64,000 nt of DNA from VGBO01 sp964453335 (GTDB lineage: Bacteria; Actinomycetota; Acidimicrobiia; Acidimicrobiales; CAIXPF01): the NCBI GenBank assembly GCA_964453335.1, contig CAYVOK010000005.1, positions 71,618 to 135,617 of the forward strand, in the 5' to 3' direction. Made by a program: the position numbers and the translations under genes. The first letter of the stretch is position 1, and each line of letters begins with the position of its first letter. The notes beneath the pieces were generated by a model. It ran no database searches. It was not told the origin of the DNA and worked only from the letters and a program-made list of their open reading frames with translations. This document shows positions 8,766 through 18,158 of this stretch, piece after piece.

Positions 8766-9899
8766 ATGATACTTCTAAACGAACTGACATCTGAAGTAAT
8801 TAATATTTGTCCAATATATGGACTTATATTAAATTCTGATGGGACAGTTACAGTTGATTTTGATCCTGCTGCAACTCCTTCAGAACAAACAGCAGCAAAT
8901 AATCTCGTTGCAACATATAGTGGAAATATAACATCTGATATCGGATATAGTCCTTTTGCCCCTGAAACAATAAATTCTATTTTACTAGCATCTGGATCAG
9001 TTGTATCAGGTAAATTGGGCAATTATGTTGTAAATCCAATAAACATTACAAGTGGCGCTGTATTATCTGGCCATATTGGAAATAGTGCAATTAATTCAAA
9101 TAATATTGCAAGCGGTGCAATAAATGCAAATATTCTTGGCCCTGGTGTAATAGTTTCTGGCAGTATCGCATCTGGTGCTGTAGGACAGTTTCATCTATCA
9201 TCTGGTGCTGTAAATTCAGGACATATAGGTAATAATGCTGTTGTATCTGGAAGCATTGCTAGCGGCCAGATAAGTGTGAATCATTTAAGTTCTGGCATCA
9301 TTTTTAAAGTAAACAACGCATCTGACAGTCGCATACTTACAAGCTTAGCATCTGGAAGTAATTCTGCAAATGCAGAATCTAATTTGACATATGATGGCAC
9401 AACACTAAATATACAATCTGTTGGTAGCGGATCTACAGTTTTTAGTGTTAATGGTGTATCTGGTAATTTATTTTCTATAAGCGATGTATCATACTCAAAT
9501 AACATTTTGAGTGTTGAGGACATAAGTGGCAACTTAATTTTTGGAGTTAGCAGCGAGGGCTATCAAAAAACTTTATCTTGTATTATTTCAGGGCAAACAA
9601 CAAATACAGGGGTTTTTGCAATACCAAAAAGTGATGGAAATGCTGCTTTTATAGACTATCATTGTAAGAATACTGCAGATAATGGAGCAAGGGCAGGTAG
9701 TATATCAATAGTTTGGGATGAAAATATCAATACAATAGATTATACTGAAACTTCAACAAATGATATTATAAATTCAACAGATAGTTTATATTTTTCAACA
9801 AATATAGATACATCTGGCACCAATAGTGGCAAAATGGTAATAGTAGCTAATATTAATAACGGGTCATGGAATATCAAAATGGGCGCAAGAATTTTGTAA
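8766..9899 (+). CDS. Short Ser-Gly-repeat fibre protein 2 (377 aa)
   Basis: Start ATG 8766 is chosen because GGGAG sits at the right distance; an in-frame GTG at 8754 overlaps the previous stop and is less likely. Residues 1-75 are a distinct N-terminal region (LILNSDGTVTVDFDP). Residues about 80-190 carry SG repeats. Residues about 195-377 form a C-terminal domain with SRILTSLASGS, GSTVFSVNG and a final YTETSTNDI ... NNGSWNIKMGARIL. That C-terminal domain is shared with the next gene and is familiar from phage tail proteins. It probably forms a shorter fibre or a segment that assembles with the neighbours. Confidence 0.75.
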   Translation: MILLNELTSEVINICPIYGLILNSDGTVTVDFDPAATPSEQTAANNLVATYSGNITSDIGYSPFAPETINSILLASGSVVSGKLGNYVVNPINITSGAVLSGHIGNSAINSNNIASGAINANILGPGVIVSGSIASGAVGQFHLSSGAVNSGHIGNNAVVSGSIASGQISVNHLSSGIIFKVNNASDSRILTSLASGSNSANAESNLTYDGTTLNIQSVGSGSTVFSVNGVSGNLFSISDVSYSNNILSVEDISGNLIFGVSSEGYQKTLSCIISGQTTNTGVFAIPKSDGNAAFIDYHCKNTADNGARAGSISIVWDENINTIDYTETSTNDIINSTDSLYFSTNIDTSGTNSGKMVIVANINNGSWNIKMGARIL

Positions 9900-10040
9900 A
9901 ATACCATTTAATATTAAATATTTGTATATATTATACTTTCAAATACCAAATATACTTTGTTTTATTTATAATCATATATATATCAATAGTAGGGAGAAAG
10001 TCTGAATGTCTTTCGGTTTTGTACTTAAAGAGGGGAAAAA

Positions 10041-13000
10041 ATGGCACACGAATTAATCGTTAAATGGGGACTTAATGTCACTAGCGGAGAAATACAAGGT
10101 GTTCTCGCTAGTGGCATAGTTATATCTGGAAGCATAGCTTCTGGACAAATTGGTATAAACCATCTTGCTTCTGGTGTTCTTGATTCTGTAACACCGAAGT
10201 CTGGAAGCATTGTTAGTGGAATGCTTGGAAATGCTTCTGTTCTTTCTGGAAGCATCGGCTCTGGGCAAATTGGTTTAAGTCATCTAGCTAGCGGTGTTGC
10301 TGATGGATTTACAATCACATCTGGCGAAATCGTCTCTGGAATGATTGCAGACGGAGCAGTAGTTACTGGAAGCATTGCTTCTGGACAAGTCACATCCGAA
10401 AAGTTAGCTAATGGCGCAGTTGTATCTGGAAGCATAGGCTCTGGTCAAATCGGCGCAGACCACCTTGCCTCTGGTGTAATGTTTGTATTGCAATCTGGTG
10501 CAATTACTAGCGGATTCATTGGCGACAATGCAGTTAATGATAATAACATTACTACTGGAGCAGTCGTTTCTGGCAAATTGGGAAATGGTGCTGTTGCATC
10601 TGTAAATATTGGTGACAATGAAGTTGTAAGCGGCAAGATTGCTTCTGGCGCAGTATTCTTCGATATGATTGCTGGAACAACCCTTTCTGGTCAGCTAGGA
10701 CTTAATGTTGTTACATCTGCAAACATTGATGACGCTGCTGTTGTTTCTGGAAAGCTAGCCACAAACTCTGTAGCTGCCGCCAATATTGGCGCTGGTGAAG
10801 TTGTTTCTGGCAAACTAGCAAATGGTGCTGTTACTACAGCTAACATAGAAGACTATGCAGTAGTAAGCGGCAAGCTAGCCTCTGGCGCTATATTCTTTGA
10901 CATTATTGCTGGAACAACAGTTTCTGGTCAGCTAGGACTTAATGTTGTTACATCTGCTAATATTGATGACGCTGCTGTTGTTAGTGGTAAACTAGCTACA
11001 AACTCTGTTGCTGCTGCTAATATTGGTGCTGGCGAAGTCACAAGCGGCAAACTTGGACTTGATTCAGTTCTATCGGCCAACATTGTTGATGGCGCAGTAG
11101 TAAGCGGCAAGTTAGGAACCAATGCTGTTTCCTCAGCAAATATCGGTGCTGGCGAAGTCACAAGCGGTAAGCTATCACTTGATTCTGTACTTTCAGCAAA
11201 TATTGTTGACGGTGCGGTTGTTAGTGGCAAGTTAGGAACCAACGCTGTCTCAGCAGCAAATATCGGTGCTGGCGAAGTTACAAGCGGTAAGCTTGGACTT
11301 GATTCAGTTCTATCGGCCAACATCGTTGATGGCGCAGTTGTTTCCGGCAAACTAGGAACCAACGCTGTCTCAGCAGCAAACATTGGTGCCGGTGAAGTCA
11401 CAAGCGGTAAGCTTGGACTTGATTCTGTACTTTCAGCCAACATAGTTGACGGCGCAGTTGTTTCCGGCAAACTAGGAACCAACGCTGTCTCAGCAGCAAA
11501 CATTGGTGCTGGAGAAGTAACTAGTGGCAAACTAGCTNNNNNNNNNNNNNNNNNNNNNNNNNNNNNNNNNNNNNNNNNNNNNNNNNNNNNNNNNNNNNNN
11601 NNNNNNNNNNNNNNNNNNNNNNNNNNNNNNNNNNNNNCGCTGTCTCAGCAGCAAACATTGGTGCTGGAGAAGTAACTAGTGGCAAACTAGCTATGGATTC
11701 CGTACTAACAACCAATATAGTTGATGGTGCAGTTGTTTCTGGTAAACTAGGAACCAACGCTGTCTCAGCAGCAAACATTGGTGCTGGAGAAGTAACTAGT
11801 GGCAAACTAGCTTCTGATTCGGTTCTATCTACTAATATTGTTGACGGCGCAGTAGTTTCTGGCAAGATTGCTTCCGGTTCTATCGGTGGCATGGAACTTG
11901 CAGACAGCGTAATTACTAGCAGCAAGATTGCTAATGGTGCTGTACTAAGTGGCGCAGTTGCTTCTGGTCAGATTGGTATCGATCACCTAGCATCTGGTGT
12001 TCTAGCATCTGTAACACTACAATCTGGACAGGTTGTAAGCGGACTAATTGCTGATGGCGCAGTAGTTTCTGGAAGCATTGCTTCTGGTCAAATTGGTCTA
12101 GATCATCTAGCCAGCGGCGTAATGTTCCAACTCTCTTCTGGAGTTGTTACAAGCGGACATATTGCTGATGGCGCTGTAAACACTAGCAATATTGCTTCAG
12201 GTGCAATAAGCAGCGAAAAACTAGCTGACGGTTCTGTCCTTTCTGGAGCAATTGCTTCTGGACAGATTGGCGCATATCACCTAGCATCTGGTGTAATGTT
12301 CCAGCTTGCTTCCGGTATCGTCACCAGCGGACATCTTGCTGATGGCTCAGTCAATACCAGCAATATTGCTTCGGGTGCAATAAGCAGCGAAAAACTAGGC
12401 GATGGCTCAGTTCTTTCAGCAGCTATTGGTTCTGGACAAGTTGTAAGTGGCAAGCTTGGTGATGGCGCAGTAGTTTCTGGAAGTGTTGCTTCTGGACAAA
12501 TCGGCGCATACCACTTAGCCTCTGGTGTAATGTTCACACTAAGCTCTGGCATTGTTACCAGCGGCTATATTGGTGACGCAGCCGTAAATTCTGGAAACAT
12601 TGCTTCTGGCTCTATCGATGCCATTCACATGGTATCTGGCACATTGTTCAATGTTGTCAGCCCATCTGCTGGCAGAATCCTAACAAGCTTGGCTTCTGGA
12701 GCAAATGGTGCTACAGCCGAAACCAACTTGACATACCAGTCTGGCACACTAACTGCAACATCTGTTGGTAGTGGCAGCACAGTATTCACAGTAACAGGAC
12801 AAAGCGGAACTCTATTCTCTGTAACAGATACAGTTTCCGATCAGGTCTTGACCGTTAATGACAACGCTGCAAACCCTGTGCTAATTGTAAGCACAGATAG
12901 CTATGTCAAGATTCTTTCAGGTGTACACACAGGAAAGACTGCCAACGATGTAGTATTCAGCGTTGCAGACACAGTTGCTCAAGGCGGTATATTTGATTAC

Positions 13001-13225
13001 TGTGTAACAGAAGCTGGCGGCGCTCGCAGAGTTGGAACAATCATGGCTGTATGGAACGCTGGCTCTGATACAGTTGATTACACCGAAACATCAACAAATG
13101 ATTTGGGTGGATCTACTACTAATATTTATTTCTCAGCAGCCGTAGCATCCAACAACTTTGAGCTAACTGCAAATATCGCAGGTGGAACTTGGGACATTAA
13201 GTTGTCCGCAAGACTACTCAGCTAA
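10041..13225 (+). CDS. Ser-Gly-repeat fibre protein 3, interrupted by a scaffold gap
   Basis: Start ATG 10041 has a very strong ribosome site (GAGGGG). The reading frame before the gap (10041 onward) and after it (through 13225) differ, but both encode the same repeat. Read directly, the sequence after the gap continues as VSAANIGAGEVTSGKLA, so this is one gene with an unknown number of missing bases. Repeats of about 40 residues (DGAVVSGKLGTNAVSAANIG-type) fill the middle. The C-terminal domain (SAGRILTSLASG, GSTVFTVTG, YTETSTNDLGGST, final GTWDIKLSARLL) is paralogous to that of the 8766 gene. GC is visibly higher than in neighbouring fibres (31 of 60 at 11341-11400 against 23 of 60 at 5041-5100). 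With the strong ribosome site and terminator, this suggests a highly expressed protein (inference). Confidence 0.75.
11538..11637. other. Assembly gap (100 N)
   Basis: Exactly 100 N, the customary placeholder for a gap of unknown size. The bases on both sides are copies of the same repeat: about 54 bases before the gap and the bases right after it read identically, from GCTGTCTCAGCAGC through GGCAAACTAGCT. The assembler evidently failed to resolve near-identical tandem repeats. The frame change across the gap is therefore an artefact. Confidence 0.97.
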
Positions 13226-13249
13226 GTCTGAATCTGCTTGACATTTCAG

Positions 13250-13282
13250 GAACCCCAGCCGATTGGCTGGGGTTCTTTTTTT
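13250..13282 (+). terminator. Strong rho-independent terminator after fibre 3
   Basis: An 11-bp GC-rich stem (13250-13260 with 13265-13275), loop GATT, is followed at once by seven T. It lies 24 bases after the fibre stop at 13225. The left-going gene that ends at 13281 reads into its far side. Confidence 0.93.
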
Positions 13283-14096
13283 AAATGGCACCAATCAAAA
13301 ACAAACGATTTCTTATGTTTTTTCGTATCGCTTCATCTACATTTGTTGAATTGCTTATATTGTTTAAAACAGATACAACTTCTTTCCACTTTCCTTCTTT
13401 TCTATTTCCATAAGCAACATAATCCAATCCAACTTGAACAAAATTTTCCAAATCTTGATTACGGTAATATTCATTGCATAAAAACCATGAGTTCCAAGAA
13501 TTTTTTGGATTTTCTTTATATTCTTTTTGCATTAATTTCACATACAAAGTGCCTCTTGGCTTATTAATTTCTTGGTCGTGAATTAGAAATATTTTATCAC
13601 TATAATGTTCATTTTCGTTACCTTCGCCTGTGTAAGACAAATATTCATAAATTGGCTGCTTCCAAATATATTGATGCCTTCTATGAATCTTATTAGTTCC
13701 TATATGTCTTGGCTTTCCTACAAAAACTTCTTTAGAATAAATATCAAGCCTAGCACAAGAAATATTATTTACGGTTGGATCTTGCTTTGCAATTTTTTCC
13801 ATTTCTTCTAGGACATTTATACTGAAGTATTCGTCTACATCGGGACTTAAAGCCCAATCAACTTCTTTTGGAATCATATTTAAATTAATATTTCTAGGAA
13901 TATCAAAACGCCACTCATCTGGGTTGACCGAATATTGATCAATTATGATTCCAGGAACTTTTTTAAATGCTTCATAAGTTCCATCAGTACTTCCAGTATC
14001 TAAAATTACCCTGTAATCGAAATCTTTAGTATAATAAACCCATTGCTCTACACGATTAATTTCGTTCTTGCAAATTGTATAAGCTGCCGTGATCAT
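13281..14096 (-). CDS. Glycosyltransferase family 2
   Basis: 271 residues from the ATG at 14096, preceded by GAGGAAAAA. An upstream in-frame ATG at 14162 would overlap the divergent gene and adds 22 residues with no match to the family. The N-terminus MITAAYTICKNE.NRVEQWV and RVILDTGSTDGT are the classic nucleotide-sugar-binding start of GT-A family 2 enzymes. ALSPDVDEYFS supplies the DXD-like metal site at residues about 85-95. The C-terminal half (HYSDKIFLIHDQE, KENPKNSWNSWFLCNEYY) is typical of GT2 proteins that end in a helical, TPR-like stretch. Sugar and acceptor unknown. Divergent from the oxygenase-like gene at 14149 across a 52-bp gap. Confidence 0.85.
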   Translation of the reverse strand: MITAAYTICKNEINRVEQWVYYTKDFDYRVILDTGSTDGTYEAFKKVPGIIIDQYSVNPDEWRFDIPRNINLNMIPKEVDWALSPDVDEYFSINVLEEMEKIAKQDPTVNNISCARLDIYSKEVFVGKPRHIGTNKIHRRHQYIWKQPIYEYLSYTGEGNENEHYSDKIFLIHDQEINKPRGTLYVKLMQKEYKENPKNSWNSWFLCNEYYRNQDLENFVQVGLDYVAYGNRKEGKWKEVVSVLNNISNSTNVDEAIRKNIRNRLFLIGAI

Positions 14097-14148
14097 TTTT
14101 TTCCTCGGTTTAACTACTTTAAAATAGTCTACTAAAGAGGAAAAATTT

Positions 14149-14736
14149 ATGATTACATACATTGAAAAATTCTATCCTGATGCAGAAAAATTAGCTGCCG
14201 TCATGGGGCAAATGGAGTTTACTAAGTCTACTTTTGGAGACGAATTAGAAAATTTCAACCATGTAATGAATGGAACTTTAGAACAGTTTGAAAGTATTTT
14301 CCCATCTCTCAGAGGTAAAATTAAGCTAGGAGAAAACTCAGGGCTTTATAGAAAGCCATATAATTTTATTCATTTTGAAAACTTTGATCAAAGTAATATA
14401 TTTGTTGCATTAGTAGCTATTGAAAAAACATTATTTAAAGTTCATAATCACAAAGAAAAGAATGTCAACAAAATTATTGATGTAACAGATAATTTAAATG
14501 AATTTATTGAAAATGAATGTATGGATTTATCAAAGTGGGATGATAAACTAACTTATGTAATGGAACCAGGGGATGTGGTTCTTTTTAATCCTTGGTTTTT
14601 ACATTCTGTTGATAGCGGTTTAGTAAAAATCTTTTACATTAATTTAAATGTACAGCAAGCAACCCAAACAGAAGAAGTTGCTGAAACCACAGAAGAAACA
14701 ACTCCTGCACCACAAGAAGAAAATGAATCAACCTAA
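14149..14736 (+). CDS. Putative 2-oxoglutarate/Fe(II) oxygenase-like protein
   Basis: 195 residues, start ATG with AGAGG upstream. The region around residues 140-165 (EPGDVVLFNPWFLHSVDSG followed by a hydrophobic strand ending FYINLN) matches the C-terminal half of the double-stranded beta-helix of 2OG-Fe(II) oxygenases, where the His of LHSV would be the distal metal ligand. The proximal HxD/E pair is not obvious; KVHNHKE at about residue 100 is a possible substitute. The last 30 residues are low-complexity Thr/Glu (TEEVAETTEETTPAP). First gene of a five-gene overlapping operon. It might hydroxylate a protein side chain or a sugar, but the substrate is unknown and the enzymatic call is tentative. 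Confidence 0.45.
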   Translation: MITYIEKFYPDAEKLAAVMGQMEFTKSTFGDELENFNHVMNGTLEQFESIFPSLRGKIKLGENSGLYRKPYNFIHFENFDQSNIFVALVAIEKTLFKVHNHKEKNVNKIIDVTDNLNEFIENECMDLSKWDDKLTYVMEPGDVVLFNPWFLHSVDSGLVKIFYINLNVQQATQTEEVAETTEETTPAPQEENEST

Positions 14737-15178
14737 TTTAAACTTTAAACCTTGTGGAGATTGCCAAGTTTGCTGCCAAGGATATCTTGAAGGAACAGCA
14801 TATGGTATAAAATTTGGTCTTACTCCTAATGGACCAAAGCCATGTGGATTCTTGCAAAAAGTTTGTACAGTATATTCTGCAAGACCTTCCATGTGTTCCA
14901 ACTACTATTGTGCTTGGAGCCAAGGTTTATTTCCAGAATGGATGAAGCCAAACAAGTCTAAAGTATTGGTGTCAGTTCAAACATGGTCTAAAGGACAGTA
15001 TTTGCTAGCAACTGTTATAGACAAAGAATTTGATCAAAGGGCTATAGAAGAATTGACTAATTTTACAGATCAAAATTCCGCTCCTCTTGTTCTCGTTGTT
15101 GGCAATCAGGTTTCTATTAAAGGTAGCGACGATTTCAAAGAAGAATATCAAAGCAAACGAAGGATACCACTAGCGTGA
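14723..15178 (+). CDS. YkgJ-type CxxCxxCC cysteine-cluster protein
   Basis: 151 residues from the ATG at 14723, which overlaps the previous gene by 14 bases. The open frame begins earlier, but those codons lie wholly inside the upstream gene. The N-terminal signature CGDCQVCCQG is the CxxCxxCC motif of the YkgJ family, followed by PCGFLQKVCTVYSARPSMC and a later cysteine in NYYCAW, giving eight conserved Cys that could bind a metal or iron-sulfur centre. The biochemical role of the family is poorly defined. A second copy lies at 42552, also next to glycan-modification genes. Confidence 0.8.
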   Translation: MNQPNLNFKPCGDCQVCCQGYLEGTAYGIKFGLTPNGPKPCGFLQKVCTVYSARPSMCSNYYCAWSQGLFPEWMKPNKSKVLVSVQTWSKGQYLLATVIDKEFDQRAIEELTNFTDQNSAPLVLVVGNQVSIKGSDDFKEEYQSKRRIPLA

Positions 15179-15828
15179 TTCCAAAGAAAGCACATGCAAT
15201 TTGGCTTGGAGGAAAAGAAATACCTGAGAAGGAATCGTATTATCTCGGCAAAAATAAAAGTGTTTTAAACGAATATGAATTCAAAATTTGGAATGACGAT
15301 GAAATAAAAGAATTAATATCAACAAGACCAAGTCTAAAACGATTTGCAGACTATGCTTTTGAAAATAAAATATATGCACAGCTAGCAGATTTAAGCAAGC
15401 TTCTTATTTTAGAAAAACATGGAGGATGGACATTCGATACTGACAATGAATTCGTAAAACCTCCAGATGAACATTTAAATTATAATTGGGTTTCTGGATT
15501 TGAAAATTATGCTGGAAGACTTATGCCCATAACCGCTGTTATGGCTGCAATTCCAGAACATGGATTTACCAAGTTCTTGATAACCGCTTATGAACAAATG
15601 GATCCAAAATATATTTGTCATATTCCAAATACAGAATGGATTTCAAATATGCTTTTTAGAGGTGGAGTTAAAAATAATAATCAAAAACAATATATTCAAA
15701 ATTTAGATTTGACAATATTACCATATAATATTTTTTGTGCTATAAATAAAGAAGAAGAAACAGTATCATTTCATCACTTTTCTGGATTGTGGATTCCAAA
15801 TAATGAAGAAGTTAAGCGAAAACTTTAA
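15175..15828 (+). CDS. GT32-like sugar transferase (Gly_transf_sug family)
   Basis: 217 residues starting with GTG in a 4-base GTGA overlap with the previous stop. IPKKAHAIWLGGKEIP at the N-terminus is the typical start of this family (IPKxIHxIW). The block AQLADLSKLLILEKHGGW followed by TFDTDNEF carries the DXD metal site (residues about 85-95). These enzymes transfer hexoses from nucleotide sugars to glycans or lipids and include OCH1-like and capsule enzymes. The protein has no membrane segment. Donor and acceptor unknown. Third gene of the plus-strand operon. Confidence 0.82.
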   Translation: MIPKKAHAIWLGGKEIPEKESYYLGKNKSVLNEYEFKIWNDDEIKELISTRPSLKRFADYAFENKIYAQLADLSKLLILEKHGGWTFDTDNEFVKPPDEHLNYNWVSGFENYAGRLMPITAVMAAIPEHGFTKFLITAYEQMDPKYICHIPNTEWISNMLFRGGVKNNNQKQYIQNLDLTILPYNIFCAINKEEETVSFHHFSGLWIPNNEEVKRKL

Positions 15829-16411
15829 AGTAGAAAAATTTGGATTCTTTTCAAGCGAAGATCCAACAGATATGCTTTTCCAACATGCTATTTGTTGGTC
15901 GAGAGTATATGAGTATCCTTTTGTTTTATCAGAAATTAAAAACTCTGGAATTAAAGATCCTGTAATTCATAACTGTTCATGGGGATTTAGAGATATGCAT
16001 GTCATATTTAAGACATGCTTAGACCTTGAATATAAGAAATCATATCATTCAGATATAACTCCATCTACATTATACAATTGTTCTGTTTGGGACATAACAG
16101 AACCACCAAGAGATTCTTTGAAAAACCATTTTGATATTGTATTAAACATTTCCACTTTGGAAGAAGTTAAACATAACCATGTTGAAGTTTTAGAAAATCA
16201 TTTAGAACAGCTTTCTGATAATGGATTGTTTATTGGAACTTTTGATTATCCTGGATTGCAATTAGATGAAATACAAGATTATCTTGGAGTAAAAATAAAA
16301 GATTGCGCTTCTAGATTGAATCCCAAAAATTCTAGACTTCCAGATAGGGCTCTCAATCTTCCGCAAGACTTTTTTGTAGGCTATTTGGTAATTCGAAAAT
16401 GTTCACGATAA
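15803..16411 (+). CDS. Probable class I SAM-dependent methyltransferase
   Basis: 202 residues, overlapping the previous gene by 26 bases and the next by 13. The glycine-rich SAM loop is not canonical: the expected site reads VIHNCSWGFRDMHVIF. The order of elements, with a following FDIVLNISTLEEVKH strand, a helix and then LSDNGLFIGTFDYPG, matches methyltransferase motifs IV-VI. It probably methylates a sugar or a small acceptor made by the neighbouring enzymes (inference). Assignment is by fold pattern only. Confidence 0.5.
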   Translation: MKKLSENFKVEKFGFFSSEDPTDMLFQHAICWSRVYEYPFVLSEIKNSGIKDPVIHNCSWGFRDMHVIFKTCLDLEYKKSYHSDITPSTLYNCSVWDITEPPRDSLKNHFDIVLNISTLEEVKHNHVEVLENHLEQLSDNGLFIGTFDYPGLQLDEIQDYLGVKIKDCASRLNPKNSRLPDRALNLPQDFFVGYLVIRKCSR

Positions 16412-17463
16412 TTGCTGGAACTAGACCAGAAATTATAAAGCTGGCTCCTGTATATTTCGCTCTTAAAAAGCAGAATATTAATGTGTGCTGGATTCATTCT
16501 GGACAACATAATGCAGATACATATGATTTCTTTGAAATCAAGCCAGATGAAAAAATTAATTTAAAGAGAAAATCTAATAGCTTATCTGAACTAACAAGTT
16601 TATTATTAGAAAACCTTAGCAAGTTGTATTTGTTTAAGTTATCAAATAATATTATTGTTCATGGAGATACAACTACTGCATTTTGTTCTTCTTTGGCATC
16701 GTATTACACCAAGAAAAAAGTCTTCCATGTTGAATCTGGATTAAGAACCCATAAAGATGAACCTTTTCCTGAAGAAAAAAACAGGGAAATGATTGCCAGA
16801 TTATCTACTTTAAACTTTGCCCCAACAAATGAAGCAAAACAAAACTTAATAAACGAAGGTATTAAAGAAGAGAATATTGTTGTAACTGGAAACACAATTG
16901 TAGACGCAACTTTGTATGCCAAATCTAAAATAAAAATTGACACACATGATGAAGTCAAAACTATTTTAGTAACAGCCCACAGAAGAGAAAACTGGGGGCA
17001 CGGTATGCAACACATTTGCAAAGCCTTAAATATAATTGGTGAAAGTTACAAAGATATTAAAATTATTTTTCCAGTACATCCCAATCCAGAATTAAAAAAA
17101 ATTATAAAAAAAGAAATCGTCTCTGAAAAAGTCGAGCTTTGCAATCCATTCGATTATGGAAGAATGATTGAAAAATTATCTCAATCATGGCTGGTCATTA
17201 CTGATTCTGGCGGCATTCAAGAAGAATGCGTTACTTTACAGAAACCAGTATTAGTTTTGAGAAACACAACCGAAAGACAAGAAGTTATAGACATGAAAGC
17301 AGGAATACTTGTAGGAACTGATATAAATCATATTTGCTCAAGCTTTAATAAGCTATATCACGACAAAAATCTTTATAATTCTATGCTTTTGCCTTTAGAA
17401 AAAAATCCATATGGAGATGGAACTGCCAGTCAAAAAATAGCAGAAGTGCTATCCAATTTTTAG
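16399..17463 (+). CDS. wecB: UDP-N-acetylglucosamine 2-epimerase (WecB type)
   Basis: 354 residues, close to the usual 360-380. It interconverts UDP-GlcNAc and UDP-ManNAc in the cytoplasm, supplying ManNAc-type donors. Family landmarks in order: TIIAGTRPEIIKLAPV, WIHSGQHN, HGDTTTAF, HVESGLRT, PFPEEKNRE, TGNTIVD, TAHRRENWG, a C-terminal ITDSGGIQEE, and NPYGDG. These include the UDP-binding and catalytic acidic residues. Last gene of the plus-strand operon (14149-17463); its 3' end overlaps the convergent GT25 gene by 4 bases. The presence of a sugar-nucleotide enzyme shows the phage adjusts precursor supply and does not rely only on host pools. Confidence 0.93.
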   Translation: MFTIIAGTRPEIIKLAPVYFALKKQNINVCWIHSGQHNADTYDFFEIKPDEKINLKRKSNSLSELTSLLLENLSKLYLFKLSNNIIVHGDTTTAFCSSLASYYTKKKVFHVESGLRTHKDEPFPEEKNREMIARLSTLNFAPTNEAKQNLINEGIKEENIVVTGNTIVDATLYAKSKIKIDTHDEVKTILVTAHRRENWGHGMQHICKALNIIGESYKDIKIIFPVHPNPELKKIIKKEIVSEKVELCNPFDYGRMIEKLSQSWLVITDSGGIQEECVTLQKPVLVLRNTTERQEVIDMKAGILVGTDINHICSSFNKLYHDKNLYNSMLLPLEKNPYGDGTASQKIAEVLSNF

Positions 17464-18158
17464 AATATTTTATCACAAATTCTATTATCTTCTGCTGTTT
17501 TATTTCTTGGAATAATACTGGTTTCCATATTCTTGTCAAAAGCAAATATACCCATTTGAATTTGAGTAAAAATATCTGCTCTCATGTAAACATCAATACT
17601 TTTAGTAATTCCAGTTTCTATTACGCTAGATAAAAGTTTTCTTGCCATAACAGAATCAATACTATAAGAATGTGCTCTGCAAAGTGTTCTTAGCCCATAA
17701 TACTGAAGATGTGGAGGTATTGGACCAAATTTAAAACCATTTTTAACTTGTTCTATGCTTCCTAAATAATTAATACAATTAAAAGCTGCATGTGTTTCAA
17801 ACTTTTGAAGCATTACAGCATCATGTTCTAATACAACTATAGGTTTATCGATTTCCGCACATCTTGCCCAAAGAGAAACATGTGTCAAGAAATTAGAAAT
17901 CTCAGCTTTATCTAAAGTTGGATTAGGGCACTTTATCCATTTGAGCCAACTTTCATTTTCTAAATGTTTTGGGGCTTTGATGTAATCTCCAAGGCCATCA
18001 AATGCCTCCCACATCTTATAAGGCATTCCAACTTCTTTACAACTTTCTGCACATTGTTTGGCTAATTTTACGGAAGTTTCATTATTCGGAAGATAATTGA
18101 TGTAAGCAGATTCAACATCAATTTTATATTTAAATTTTATTGATTCACTTACATTCAT
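17460..18158 (-). CDS. GT25 (LPS-type) glycosyltransferase, copy 2
   Basis: 232 residues, last gene of the seven-gene minus operon. AYINYLPNNETSVKLAKQC begins the domain, AFDGLGDYI follows, and ISNFLTHVSLWARCAEIDK then VVLEHDAVMLQ give the family-25 acidic site (here EHD instead of the common EDD). RAHSYSIDSVMARKLL is the C-terminal family block. GT25 enzymes usually transfer galactose or glucose to lipopolysaccharide or, in eukaryotes, to collagen hydroxylysine. The copy upstream is a clear tandem paralogue. ATGA overlap with it and a good AAGGAG ribosome site. Confidence 0.83.
   Translation of the reverse strand: MNVSESIKFKYKIDVESAYINYLPNNETSVKLAKQCAESCKEVGMPYKMWEAFDGLGDYIKAPKHLENESWLKWIKCPNPTLDKAEISNFLTHVSLWARCAEIDKPIVVLEHDAVMLQKFETHAAFNCINYLGSIEQVKNGFKFGPIPPHLQYYGLRTLCRAHSYSIDSVMARKLLSSVIETGITKSIDVYMRADIFTQIQMGIFAFDKNMETSIIPRNKTAEDNRICDKIF

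Noticed and set aside
10006..10056. A 16-codon leader peptide overlapping the start of fibre 3, with GGGAG upstream
   Set aside because: It has a possible ribosome site but is very short, with no recognisable attenuator structure. Chance is likely in this AT-rich gap.
11638..13225. Two separate fibre genes on either side of the N gap, or a frameshift mutation
   Set aside because: The frame change is explained by the arbitrary gap length. The sequence after the gap continues the same repeat without a start signal.
14097..14162. Extended N-terminus (22 residues) for the GT2 gene, from the ATG at 14162
   Set aside because: It would overlap the divergent gene. The ATG at 14096 has a strong ribosome site and matches the family start.
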